A stretch of DNA of 64,000 nucleotides from NCBI GenBank assembly GCA_030220185.1, contig JASPKZ010007796.1, forward strand, positions 1,332,501 to 1,396,500. The letters run 5' to 3'. The notes beneath the pieces are model-generated. The model made no database searches, was not told the origin of the DNA, and saw only the letters and a list, made by a program, of their open reading frames with translations. Both the position numbers and the translations under genes were made by a program. Source of the stretch: Diploptera punctata. Lineage: Eukaryota > Arthropoda > Insecta > Blattodea > Blaberidae. This document shows positions 43,906-54,825 of this stretch, piece by piece (position 1 is the stretch's first letter; the number at the start of each line of letters is the position of its first letter).

Positions 43906-43958
<53 letters not shown>

Positions 43959-43984
43959 GGAAATGTGCACTCAGGTTGAGCATT

Positions 43985-44657
43985 AGTGGTGGTTTAATCT
44001 TTACTGTAGTCTGTGATACTTTTTGTTCTTTTCGCACATGTTATGATGTGGTATTTCCTACATCTTTGTCCACATAACACACACTTGCATTCTTCGGTCG
44101 GCTCGTGGAATTTCTTGTTTATACTTATTTTGTTACGAAACCCATGTACTGCGAGTCGAGTTGTGACGTGTCTCTGGGGGTTGCACTGTCTGGTCCATCT
44201 ATCGTCCAGCATGACAGTTGTGGTGTAGAAATCCATGTCTATTTCCTTTTTCTTCCTATTTCTGAATCTTATTAATTTCTGGTATGGTTCTGTGGATTGT
44301 AGATAGAATTGTGTTCTTATGTCCTCTATGAAGTATGTCTCTCTCATGAGTTCGTAAGCAAAACGAGATGGCACTGTTTTTCCTATTGTCAGGATCCGTT
44401 TCATGAACATTGCTTTGACTTTTTCTATTCTTATCAGATCTCCGATCTTAAGTTTTTCCCAAATTATCTCTATCCCATATGTTATAACTGGTGCCACTGT
44501 CGTTTTGAATAATTGCATTGCTGTACCTGTCGATAAGTTGGCCAGATTCGGGATATTGTATGATGTTCGGATGGCTGCCGCTGCTCTTTCTTGGATGTGT
44601 ATTCCGGATGACGTTGCTGTTGCCTGTAGCGTGATTCCTAAATATTTGAGCTTTAAT
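43985..44657 (-). pseudogene. LINE group 4 RT C-terminus with zinc knuckle
   Basis: The frame is open from KYLGITLQATATSSGIHIQE (about 44651) through TVAPVITYGIEIIWEKL, KVKAMFMKRILTIGKTVPSR, HVTTRLAVHGFRNKI to ECKCVLCGQRCRKYHIITC and a stop near 43994. The final CX2CX7HX3C is a C-terminal zinc knuckle, found in several non-LTR clades. About 215 codons are uninterrupted. It differs from groups 1-3. Confidence 0.78.
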
Positions 44658-44659
44658 GT

Positions 44660-44790
44660 GGTTTATTATATTTTTAATTTGTATTATATTATTTAATACA
44701 GAGTTCATTCGTATACGCCATGTGCCATCGCTTTCTCTGATTGGTCCAAACATTCTCCGTAAGATCTTCCCACCTAGGGAGTACAGGACA
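44660..44790 (-). pseudogene. LINE group 1-related fragment
   Basis: Minus strand: GGKILRRMFGPIRESDGTWR then IRMNSVLNNI, resembling the VLRKIFGPKRDE-GEWRxxxNxEL segment of group 1 but diverged. Confidence 0.6.
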
Positions 44791-44825
44791 TTGAATTTGG
44801 TGGTGGAACTTGTGAGTCCCAATGA

Positions 44826-45150
44826 TCCTGAGAGCTATGTCGATGGTAGCATAGCTTCTGGTAGGGTCTCCCTTGTCGGACAGGTCAAATGTGAGGGACC
44901 AGACAAAAAAGTACTCCAGAAGAGGGATTCAACGACAGCTTCAGCGGAAAGGAGTCCTTCCGTACGGCGCAGCTGGCGTATGAAGTTCCTCATGGGTAGA
45001 TCAGACTCAAGAACTGTAGTAAAAGCAACTGATCAAGGGGGACGGAAACCCCGAATTCAAATGAGCCGACCCTCCAGGTTGGAGGTTGGACGTTAGGCCA
45101 GCTCAATAACTCCGTAAAAAAAACAATTACTGGCTAAAGAACCTCAACAT
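44826..45150 (+). other. Unrecognised open frame, possibly LINE 5' region
   Basis: A frame from the previous LINE edge to about 45096 reads SPNDPESYVDGSIASGRVSL and SRPSRLEVGR. I do not recognise a domain. Its higher GC and position suggest a transposon 5' region, but this is a guess. Confidence 0.35.
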
Positions 45151-45205
45151 AATGGAACCGGACGGATTACTAGCTGCTCTTCCTTCTCAGTAATTTGCGG
45201 TGTTT

Positions 45206-45668
45206 GAAGTTAAATTTCCACAGGTAAAGTATTTGAAGACAAAATTCCCACATCCCAGTTATGTTAAGATCGAAGAGGGAATCCCTGATGGCTCACAAAT
45301 TCGAGAACTGCTTAAGGATGGAACATTTCATAGGGTCATTGAAGGTAAACAGAGAACAACTTGAGAATCCTTCAAAGATGTTGTTCACAGTTTCTTGGGA
45401 AATCAAAGAACTGGAAATTACAATGTAGCTGTTAATGAACTTACCAAGAGCTAGGGTGTAATATGTCGCTCAGGTTCCATTTTGTGGATGTACATTCGAC
45501 TTCCTTCCAAGGAATTCTGACGCTTTGTGTGATGGAGAGTGCTTCCAACAAGACATTCCAGCAATGGAAAGAAGGTATCAAGGCAAATGGAACTCATTTA
45601 TGCTTGCAGACTATTGTTTAAACGTCATGAGAGATGTCTCAGAAGTAAACTACAAACGAAAAATATAA
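45206..45668 (+). pseudogene. Broken copy of the 1627-1764 protein family
   Basis: Readable pieces are VKYLKTKFPHPSYVKIEEG, IPDGSQIRELLKDGTFHRV, ESFKDVVHSFLGNQRTGNYN and, in another frame, DIPAMERRYQGKWNSFMLAD. Several stops and at least one frameshift separate them. The last block matches the 1627-1764 fragment. This looks like a processed or transposon-borne pseudogene. Confidence 0.7.
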
Positions 45669-45907
45669 AATAAAATAAAACTCTCTAGAGAATATTTAAA
45701 TAGATAACATTTCAAAGGGAAATATTTCACACATACATATACTTAAATATATATCTTCGAACCAAGAGCTAACAAAAAAATCTGGTGTCATATTCTTGTT
45801 CTTGGACCTCAATTTGATTGGAATTGACTATTTTTGTAAAGGATAGAGACAACTTTAACTTTTTTGTAAATCAGTGTTATCAGAAAAGTTAAATACTACT
45901 GCCACAT

Positions 45908-46112
45908 TACTAGTAGTAGTAGTAGTAGGACTTTATTAGACAAAAAGTAAGATATTTACAATATTATTTACAAATATGGGTCGCACGTGCAATAAGCCGT
46001 ACGTGCTGTTGACAGTCCGTTACAATAAAGTAATAATTGCTACTAGTGTACCGGCCCGCTGCGTGACAAGGCAGCACGCTACCCCGAGACCACAGCGGTG
46101 GACCCTTACTAA
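45908..46112 (-). mobile_element. SINE with SINE-E-type head and (CTA)n tail
   Basis: Minus strand: a head GGGTCCACCGCTGTGGTCTC with AGCGTGCTGCCTTGTCACG, then a body with ACGGACTGTCAACAGCACGT, and a tail of CTA repeats. Body and tail recur at 63318-63450 without the head. Box B is lost. Confidence 0.7.
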
Positions 46113-46427
46113 TTTAGTTATAGTTGTTTTCTTATAGATGTCATTTGAGTGGTCTGTGGTCAGAGTTCCGCCTCATACTGACATCTAGGAAACCAAGGTA
46201 GTACTAGGACGGGAAAATTCGGTAAATTGTGTTTAGAGGCCTTAAGGATCTTTTACGAGCCTGGAAATGTTCAGACTCGGGACACACGGCTTAAAGTCCC
46301 TCCCGGAGGACTTGCTCCTTGGATTTTTCCATTCTGAAAAGAATATATCGACCCCGGCCTGGTTTGAACCCGCGACCCTCGGGACCAGAGGCAAGGTGCA
46401 TAACCACTAGTCCACCGCGGCCGACTC
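46113..46427 (-). mobile_element. SINE-C copy
   Basis: Minus-strand head AGTCGGCCGCGGTGGACTAG and box B GGTTCAAACC, then a body matching 7131-7540. The 3' part is shortened. Confidence 0.85.
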
Positions 46428-46429
46428 AA

Positions 46430-47036
46430 TATGATATAATAAGAAAAATAAATGCTTGGACAGGATTTGAACCCGGACCTCTGGATTGATACCCCAGTTC
46501 GCTACAAATTACGCTAACAAGCAAATCTAGTACACATATTTATTTTTCTTTATATATATTCTCTATTACGAGAGGCAACAGGGAAATCGGTCTCCACTGC
46601 CATCTAGTAGCTCCTATAACAAGTAAGCAAATTAAAAAGAATATTTTTACTTTATAGGAGTGACGCTTCTTTATTTCCATGTTAGTATTACATTTTTGAC
46701 ATTGAGAAATGCAAGCTTGATATGATATAATAAGAAAAATAAATGCTTGGACGGGATTTGAACTCGGACCTCTGGATTGATACTCCACTGCGCTACAAAT
46801 TAGGCTATCAATCAACTCTAGTAGAAACATTTATTTTTCTTTAAATTGCTTACTTGTTATAGGAGCAACTAGATGGCAGTGGAGACCGAGTTATCCTCTA
46901 TCTGTCGTAATAGAGAATGTATATAAAGAAAAATTTTTATACTAGATTTGCTTGATAGCGTAAATTGTAGCGCACTGGAGTATCAATCCAGATGTCCGGG
47001 ATCAAATCCTGTCCAAGCATTTATTTTTCTTGTTAT
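46430..47036. mobile_element. Cluster of three SINE-D-type copies
   Basis: tRNA-like heads lie at 46452-46530 (-), 46740-46815 (-) and 46945-47025 (+), with box B-type GGATTTGAAC or its complement. They share bodies with TTTTTGACATTGAG and CCACTGCCATCTAGTAGC, the same family as the 57-64 kb cluster. Copies alternate in orientation, so they are separate insertions. Confidence 0.75.
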
Positions 47037-47430
47037 ATATCGGCCGCGGTGGACTAGTGGTTATGCCCCTTGCCTCTGGTCCCGAGGGTCGTGGGTTCAA
47101 ACCCGGGGTCGATGGATTTTTTTTTTGTAGGACGGAAAAATCCAAGGAGCAAGTCATCCGGCAGGGACTTTAAGCCGTGGGTCCCGAGTCTGAAATGTTT
47201 GTAAAAGATCCTTAAGCTTGAATGAAAGGCCTCTAAGCAAAATTTACCAAATTTCCCTTCCTAGTACTACCTTGGTTTCTTAGATGTCAGTATGAGGCGG
47301 GACGCTGACCACGGACCACTCCAATGACATCTATACGAAAACAAGTGTAACTGAATTAGTATGGTTAAAATTCTTCCCTGTGTGGGGAGAGCGCCTAAAT
47401 CTCTGTTATGGGAAAACATGGGCTTACAAA
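47037..47430 (+). mobile_element. SINE-C copy, plus strand
   Basis: Head TCGGCCGCGGTGGACTAGTG, box B GGTTCAAACCC, then the body to ACATGGGCTTACAAAAA. It is the most complete plus-strand copy and gives about 390 bp for the family. Confidence 0.87.
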
Positions 47431-47992
47431 AAAAATCATATATATATATATATACTTGATACTGTAAACATTCGTTTGTAATTTGTGCTGGTAAAATGGA
47501 AGAAAAGGCCTTATGGCGTTAACTCTACCAGAATAAATAAAACATTATTATTATTATTAGTGAAATTAAACCTCATACGGTAGTGATTAATTCATATAAA
47601 AGTTAAATTATTTATTAGTATTGTTATTGTCATTCCTGATTGTAATAAAATTATAACAGAATATTTTAAAAATTGCAAAGAAATTGTATAAAATTATTTT
47701 AGATATATTATTTAACAGGTTCAGTTCTACCAACATCTTTTTATTCATTTCAATGTTGAGAGATTACAAATCTGGACTTTAGTTATAACTCTAAAACACG
47801 GGTACATTTTCTGCAAATTAGACTCTCAAAGTTGAATAATCTTAGATGTAAGATTGCTACAGCACAAAGTGTGGAAGAGGGCATTAGACGCGCTCCAGTA
47901 TTCTAAGTATCGGATGGGGGTAGTTGAGAGCAGATACTGGAAGAGAGTGGAATTTTAATATGTCTTGTTTGAATGTGTTGGAACACGACGTG

Positions 47993-48036
<44 letters not shown>

Positions 48037-48296
48037 TGATTATTACACTGCCCTCTGGGGGCAAGAGCGCCAACTTCATCTCTCCAATAAAATTTTATCC
48101 AGCACTTTGTCTAATTGCTAACATGGAGCTTGGGTTTACACAAGCTATACCAACTTCCAGCTCTTACGTGGCTCCGAGCGTGGACGTCAAGTCGCTATAC
48201 GAGTCCCCATAGTAACATATAGGCTGAAGCCACGGGTTCAGATCCAACTTAACAGACTAAATCTGTGTATTTACAGATTTTTCAATATCAAGTTAA
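47431..48296. other. Unassigned, with a (TG)n run
   Basis: A TG microsatellite covers about 47995-48035. The flanks are unlike other repeats in the window. Short frames only. Confidence 0.45.
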
Positions 48297-48845
48297 TCAT
48301 CAACAACAAGGATTAAGCCCAATGGCCTGTTCCGATCTCATTATAGGTCGAATTGGTTCTTCCATTTCTTCAATGGTCTTCCCAACATTCTTCTCCCTTT
48401 TGGTTTATAATTATATATTCTTCTTGGTATGCGTTGTTCATTCATTCGTAATACGTGCTGAAGATAAGCATTTTGGTAATATTTTATTCTTTCACAGAGA
48501 TTAAATATATTAAGTTCTGTTCTTATAACTTCGTTTTTTTCTTTTTATCGGTCCTTTGGTATCCTGCTATTGCTCTCAACATCTTCATTTCAGCAGCCTC
48601 TATTTGTCTACTATCTGCCTTTGTTAATGTCCAGGTTTCACATCCATAGATAAGAGATGGTACTGCCAGTACTTTGTAAAACTTCAAAATAGTTTCTTTT
48701 CTAGTCTCATTCAATAAAGTGCGATTAACTATGCCACATATATAATTGAATTGTTGTATTTTAGTGTGTTTATCTACATTTCTGTCATTGCCTAAATGAC
48801 ATTCCAAATAATTAAAATTCTGAACTTGGTCTATAATTATAATAA
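48297..48845 (-). mobile_element. LINE group 2 3' half
   Basis: The minus-strand frame (48523-48807) reads NVDKHTKIQQFNYICGIVNR, LAVPSLIYGCETWTLTKADS and EMKMLRAIAGYQRTDKKKK, then the 3' region found also at 21893-22257 and a short ATG/TTG tail. 5'-truncated. Confidence 0.82.
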
Positions 48846-49076
48846 CATTAAGTTCAAGTAAATAAATATCTCTATTGATAAACTTGAGTTTAATACTTTT
48901 CTCTAATAAAATTCATTGTTTTGAACGGTCAACTAGACATTTTAAATTTAAAAAATGAGAAATACAATCATCAGACAATACATGACAGTTCATCATTCAA
49001 TATTAGAATTGTGAGATACAGACAGCTAGAATGGTATGGTCATCATCAGAGACCGGAACTTTAGCAGAATGCCTTT
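48846..49076. other. Unassigned, minor LINE trace
   Basis: Around 49005-49055 the plus strand reads RYRQLEWYGHHQRP, a trace of the WYGH motif of LINE C-termini. Otherwise nothing is seen. Confidence 0.4.
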
Positions 49077-49080
49077 TTAA

Positions 49081-49300
49081 CCCTTAAATTGTCAATACAA
49101 TATTTTCTCGTGCCAGTTATTTAAATGTTCCGGACCGCAAGGAAAATAAATTCATGTTAAACATTGTTATTATTATACATTATTGCGTAATTTGACATAA
49201 ATATAAGTAAGTTTTACTCATTTGTTTTTCTATTGATCTGAAAACAAAATTAAATAAATTAAATAAATGTATCCAATAAGATACATTTTTAATTTAAGGG
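49081..49300. mobile_element. piggyBac-like MITE copy 2 (220 bp)
   Basis: TTAA (49077-49080), CCCTTAAATTG at the left, AATTTAAGGG at the right, TTAA (49301-49304). The body resembles the 50455 copy in reverse. No coding. Confidence 0.85.
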
Positions 49301-49304
49301 TTAA

Positions 49305-49706
49305 ATGCGTCAAATATATCTTCAATTAGAAAGCGAATCTGTATACATTTGTGATTCAAACACCACAGTTTTCTTCTGCCTTTTTAAATATAAATGCCTA
49401 ATTTACGAAATAAAATGTTTTTGTTGCCTTTATTCCATTGTTTTTCTACTATTTATTAGTATAAAAATTGCCTACAGGTATATTTTAATTTATTTCTATA
49501 ACCGTTACAATCAAAGTGACTTCACCGAATGTATATTATTGTCTTTCAGTCAGTTCATAATTATTCTCTTTGCAACAATAACTACTGCTATGCAAAAAAA
49601 TGTATGAATAACGGAAAGCGTTTTAATTACCGTTTGTGTTTATTTGAAAAGGCAAAAGATGGAAAAGGCAGTGAAACATGGACAGACCAATTCTAACATC
49701 AGATCA
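49305..49706. other. No recognised feature
   Basis: A 100-codon plus-strand frame (49305-49607) is hydrophobic and AT-rich, with no homology I recognise; it may be chance. Confidence 0.35.
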
Positions 49707-49890
49707 GTGATGAACAAAACAAGCAAATCAAGCGTACCAATCGTTGCAGCCAGATCATATTATTTATTACCAAATGATCGCAATATTATAAGAATGCACC
49801 CTGGTGGAGAAATGTATAACCAACATTATATGTATTAATTAATTTATGATGTCCTATGATGTAAATATGACAATTATATTTATATCCAGT
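49707..49890 (-). repeat. Family A fragment with a small inversion
   Basis: Bases 49746-49890 match the middle of family A in the orientation of copy D. The preceding 39 bp (CAGTGATGAACAAAACAAGC onward) are the neighbouring family A segment but in the opposite orientation. Confidence 0.65.
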
Positions 49891-50055
49891 TGGTAGACCA
49901 AGAATGAGGTGGGAGAATAACATTAACTATGATTTGAGAGAAGTAGATTATACAGGGAATGATTGGAAAACATTAGCTCAATATAGGGACTATGGAGAGC
50001 TTATGTCAGCGCGGCCATGAACCTACGGGTTCGCTAGTGCCAGTGAGTTAGTTAG
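49891..50055 (+). pseudogene. LINE group 1 3' end
   Basis: PVGRPRMRWENNINYDLREV to AAMNLRV, then CCAGTGAGTTAGTTAGTTGG. A 1-bp loss shifts the frame near the end. Confidence 0.8.
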
Positions 50056-50094
50056 TTGGTTATAAATATTACTAAAATATTTAGAATTTCTCAT

Positions 50095-50807
50095 CATCAT
50101 CATCCGGTATCATGGCAGCTGCCGCCGTCTTCCGGAAACCAAACGCCATTCCTCTCTATCCATCCATTGATCTTCCTCCATTCCTCTGATATTCATAGCT
50201 GCTTGTACCCCTTCTATCGAAGTTTTCTTTGGTCTTCCTCTCTTCCTCCTTTCCATTGGGATCCATTCCATAACAATTTTTGGCAATCTTTCCTCTGGCA
50301 TTCGTTTGACATGACCATACCACTGTAATCTTTTCTTTTCTATGATGTCCGGCTCCTCTTGTACATCCATAATTTCCCTTATTTCTTTATTTCGTATTCT
50401 ATCCATTCTAGATTTTCCAGCTGATCTTCTTAAAACATCCATTTCTGTACTTAACCCTTAAATTCGTAATGTATCCTTTTGGATGCATCGGTTGGTTCAA
50501 TTAATTTAATATTTAAATAAATCATAAGAAAACGAACAAAAAGAAACCATTTAAATGTGTGTCTAATTATACAATATACCTAATAGTAACAGTTACACAA
50601 TATTCCGTTTTCAGTGCGGTCCGCCATATTCAAATAACTAACAGAAGAAATTTGTGTTTTGCCAATTTAAGGGTTAAAATGATTTTCATTTCCCTGGTAG
50701 GAATTTGCCAGACTTCAGCATCATATGTTAAAATGGTCTGAATTATGGTTTGATATATTTGTAATTTTCTATTTTTTGTAATATTTTTGCTCCACCAATT
50801 AATACAA
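50095..50807 (-). mobile_element. LINE group 3 copy containing a MITE
   Basis: The minus strand reads MDVLRRSAGKSRMDRIRNKE, EKKRLQWYGHVKRMPEERLP and RRKRGRPKKTSIEGVQAAMN, ending in the ATGATGATG tail. The 5' part (QTILTYDAEVWQIPTR-like) lies beyond the MITE at 50455-50673. It is close to the 52785 copy in the opposite orientation. Confidence 0.85.
50455..50673. mobile_element. piggyBac-like MITE copy 3 (219 bp)
   Basis: CCCTTAAATT and AATTTAAGGG ends sit between two TTAA sites (50451-50454, 50674-50677). The sister LINE at 52785 has the uninterrupted site with one TTAA (52909-52912), which proves insertion and TTAA duplication. Confidence 0.92.
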
Positions 50808-51380
50808 AAAAATGTTCATACCTAGAATCTTACTGCATACATTCTGCAACTTTATTACTTGTTAATTTGTGTAGCTCTGCTCTGTACTTTTCAACGTTTT
50901 CAAATCTCCTAGTACATATTTTATATAACAGTAACTATATCATTTTTCATTGCTAGTTTCTGTCGCCCATAAATTTTTATTTCATAGCTGATGACAGTTG
51001 ATTCAACAAACCACTTTATTTTCCGGTATGTTTTAATGTTGATTTACGCCACTGCAACTTCAGGAGATCATAAATCTCCAGGGAAATAGGCTAAAACATA
51101 TTTCATAGGTATCTGTTCAAATATGTAGTCATAAATTATATTTTACCTGCTCTCGCGTGCTAAGTGGAATTTAAATTAAACGCTAGCGAAAATTTAATGA
51201 AATTAATGCATTTTACTAGTTAGGAATTTAATGAAACACAAGTTGTCACACAACTAATGACTAATAAAGCGTTTTTATTTACTTTTATGGCCAGGTATGT
51301 TAATGAATACATTGCAGAACTAAGAGCTATTCCATTTGCTCATAAAATACTAATTTCCACTGGATATTTAATAATGCTGA
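50808..51380. other. No recognised feature
   Basis: AT-rich; nothing recognised until the last bases, which read as the edge of a LINE RT active-site box (AATGCTGA). Confidence 0.4.
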
Positions 51381-51798
51381 CTATTTAACTCATGACCCAA
51401 ATGGGAGTCAATGACCAATCACGTTTCAATGATTTCTGATTTACAACCAATCAGAGTCGTGTTTCACCAAATATTTATCAGTGTTATAATTACCATATTA
51501 AAGAAAACTCCTCCTTACAATATTGCGTTCCTTTGGCAATAGATAGTATGATCTGGTTGCAGTGATAAACAAAAGAAGCAGTAGAAGCGTAACTATCGTT
51601 TCTCATTTGTTTTCAAACATCGCCGTTTACATTAAATATATAAATATTTTAAAATAACTATAGTTAAATAATTATTTGTGAGTAAACAGCTTAATTTTAT
51701 TCGTTAAATAGTCCTAACAAATGCCACTCTTGATTTCCAAATTCTCTATTATATATAATTTATCTAGAGAATTTGGAAATCACTCGTGGCATTACTTA
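51381..51798 (+). repeat. Family A copy A (internally deleted, 418 bp)
   Basis: It starts CTATTTAACTCATGACCC and ends TCGTGGCATTACTTA, with TGA on both sides. The central TATA region is deleted. Rejoining the flanks gives AATGCTGATGATCAT, which reads ADDH in the LINE group 2 context that follows. Confidence 0.82.
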
Positions 51799-52490
51799 TG
51801 ATCATACAATTTAAAACTTGGACATTTCGATTACAAATGTTAAACAATATTAATATGGAAATATCAATTAACAAAACTAAAATTATGGCATTTCATGGGA
51901 AGGACCTCATACAAAGTAAAATCTGTCTCCATAATAACATTTTAGAGAGATCTAATCAATTTAAATACCTTGGATATTATCTCTCTATCTGGGATGAAAA
52001 GGATATTCCTGAAAAAATTACTAGTTATAATAAAAGTTTGGGAATTATTAATCAAGTTATGAAACCATCCCTTGTACAAAGAACACCAGATTACGTTTAT
52101 ATAACACTTTGGCTAGACCAGTGTTGACCTATGATAGTGAAGCATGGACACTAAAAAGACAACATGAAAGCAGAATAACGGCTTGTGAAATGAGATTCAT
52201 GCGCGGAACAGCTGGTTACACCAGATGGGATCGGAAAAGGAACACCGATATCTTAAAAGAATTGAAGACTACGCCAATTTTGGAATATATTAAACAGTAC
52301 CAACTACATTGGAAACACCATCTTGAAAGAATGAGTTCAAATCGGATCCCCAAAGCTGTTTATAATTATATACCAAGAGGACGATGATCTCTAGGCCGTC
52401 CTATGAAACACTGGAGGGAAAATTTTCTATAGGATCGTAACAGGTCTTGGCCTAATACTTGGAAGGGAGAAGAAAAATAAATGTTAAACA
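51799..52490 (+). pseudogene. LINE group 2 RT thumb to C-terminus
   Basis: Reads NMEISINKTKIMAFHGKD, FKYLGYYLSIWDEKDIPEK, MKPSLVQRT, then after a frameshift LARPVLTYDSEAWTL-like text, MRFMRGTAGYTRWDRKR and LHWKHHLERMSSNRIPKAVY, ending SLGRPMKHWREN. Two stops and a frameshift. It carries the family A insertion at its YADD end. Confidence 0.82.
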
Positions 52491-52784
52491 AAATCCTACT
52501 GGCAGGTCAGAAAATTATTTAGTAAGATCCTTTTATACTTACAAGGGAACTGTTAATCATTCCATGTCGAAACCTACCTTGAACTTTCTCCCTCAGAAGC
52601 GGTGTGAAGTACCAAGGCCATGTCCAAAAATTGTGTGCCTTTTTAACTACATTAAATTAAAATCCAGCGCCAAAGCTTTGCAAAATCTTGTAAACTATTT
52701 CCATTTCTTCTCAAAGTGGCATATAACTTCCTCTCTCACTACACCCCTCAATTGTGAAAATATAAATTAGTGTGCTTTAAACTC
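52491..52784 (+). other. Unrecognised open frame
   Basis: A 103-codon frame (52459-52770) reads KGTVNHSMSKPTLNFLPQK. A similar DNA run (AAGGGAACTGTCAATCATTG) is at 25008-25027, so the stretch is repetitive, but I do not recognise a domain. Confidence 0.4.
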
Positions 52785-53290
52785 TGTTTGGTGGAGCAAA
52801 AATATTACAAAAACTAGAAAATTGCAAATATATCAAACCATAATTCAGAGCATTTTAACATATGGTGCTGAAGTCTGGCAAATTCCTACCAGGGAAATGA
52901 ACAGAATTTTAAATACAGAAATGGATGTTTTAAGAAGATCAGCTGGAAAATCTAGAATGGATATAATAAATACTAAATAAAGAAATAAGGGAAATTGTGG
53001 GTGTACAAGAGGAGCCGGACATCATAGACATCATAGAAAAAAAAAATATTGCAGTGGTATGGTCATGTCAAACGAATGCCAGAGCAAAGCTTGCCAAAAA
53101 TTGTTATGGAATGGATCCCAATGGAAAGGAGGAAGAGAGGAAGACCGGAGAAAACTTGGATAGAAGGGGTACAAGCAGCTATGAATATCAGAGGAATGGA
53201 GGAAGATCAATGGATGGATAGAGAGGAATGGCGTTTGGTTTCCGGAAGACGGCGGCAGCTGCCATGATACCGGATGATGATGATGATAAA
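52785..53290 (+). mobile_element. LINE group 3 copy, 3' half
   Basis: Begins LVEQKYYKN-like text, then IIQSILTYGAEVWQIPTREM, MDVLRRSAGKSRMD, QWYGHVKRMPEQSLPKIVME and GRPEKTWIEGVQAAMNIRGM to RRRQLP and a GATGATGATGATG tail. Two frameshifts. It is the empty-site partner for the MITE in 50095-50807. Confidence 0.85.
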
Positions 53291-54267
53291 TTAGTGCAAA
53301 TATTTTACTTACCGTGAAGGCAGAGGTTAACTTCATGCTCATTGTTCATCGGATTTTATGAATCAATAAACCTCGAAGAATCACCAACGCTATATTAAAC
53401 ACTAATAATACAATAATAATTTTCATTTAAAAATTGTTGGAAACATTAAAAAATACAACACTCTAAGCCTGAGTCCACCTAGCTGTTAGAAGCCAAGGAG
53501 TACAAACTGCAGACGTACCACTTTCCTGCAAGTAGAAGGGCTGTTTTACTGAGTGATCTTCTAAGACTCCACTGTGTGTCAGAACCTGTTAAACTCAGTC
53601 TTGGGCACCAAACAGTTCGTCATATTAGGTAATCATTTCTGCACTTACCTAATTTTAAAAAAAATGTCACTTGTACCCTTTCTCCTCTGACAGCCTCATT
53701 TGTAGTATTATTGTTACATCAGGTATTGCTTACAGTCTCAAAATGTGAGGAAATAAATTTGTTTTCAAAGAGGTTGTAACTTTATCCAGTGATGGTGGCG
53801 AAGACTAAATGCAGCAGTGTAATTAATTAGTTGTTTAAATTAATACCCCCTTCTTATTATTTTCCCTTGGCTTTTGGTCAGATTGACTTAAGTAATTAAG
53901 CTTTATTATGTTGTTTTAAGAATTATTCTGATTTGGATATTGACACATAAATAAAAGACTCATTATTTGACAATTGATATAATGGCTGGCACATATACAA
54001 AACGAATTATGTCGTATAAACAAACACTAAACGCTTTGACATTTGAAAATGTGAATAATGTCAAATATTTGGCAGCTCTAACGTTTACAGCAAACAATGT
54101 GCGCTGGGGATTTAATGTCATAGTATAACAAAATGCTGAACAACAACCACAAATTGTTTATATGCAAGTTTGATGCCAAATTATAACCTGATTATTGTCT
54201 TTTTTCCCCACACAGGTTTGTTTGATTTTGTTCTTTTTAATTTTTTATTCAGAAAAAACGTAAAACA

Positions 54268-54270
<3 letters not shown>
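53291..54270. other. No recognised feature
   Basis: About 1 kb of AT-rich sequence without repeat or coding recognition. Confidence 0.4.

Positions 54271-54328
<58 letters not shown>
54271..54328. repeat. (TA)n(TG)n compound microsatellite
   Basis: A TA run (about 54271-54306) continues into a TG run (to about 54328). Confidence 0.95.
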
Positions 54329-54329
<1 letters not shown>

Positions 54330-54825
54330 TATATTGCGGATTTTCGCGGATATAAGTATAATTAAGAAAGATTTCTTGGGTTTTCCGCGTCATGGATTCA
54401 CGTTCGGCCGCTGGCAACTGATTCCGACGTTTCGGCATGATCCCACATGTCATTATCAAAGAATGATAACAGAGGGGTCAAAAGATCGACCTCACAGGAT
54501 CTAGAACGTTGGCTAAAAAAAATCAACAATCTACAGAGAAGCAATAGAGATTGAGAAAAGGCCACATTCTATGCCCAAAGATTACCATCTACATGGAAAA
54601 CTGCTCTCGTTGCCTAGCATGTCATCCCCAGAACAGCGAAGAAGATATGAAGAAAACCACGGTTGGGCAACATGAAGTGTGGTCGACGCTTGGATGGGGT
54701 ACGGGTTCCGAAACGGTCCACACTGAAAACCGAGGTGTTTAACTACATAAGAACTAAAACTTCTATGCTATACGGCTTTGGAAACGGACCTCAGCCATAG
54801 CTCTATGTGTCTAATTATATATCAT

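Noticed and set aside
49305..49607. 100-codon frame as a gene
   Set aside because: AT-rich hydrophobic codons right after a MITE, no motif, no sign of conservation or gene structure.
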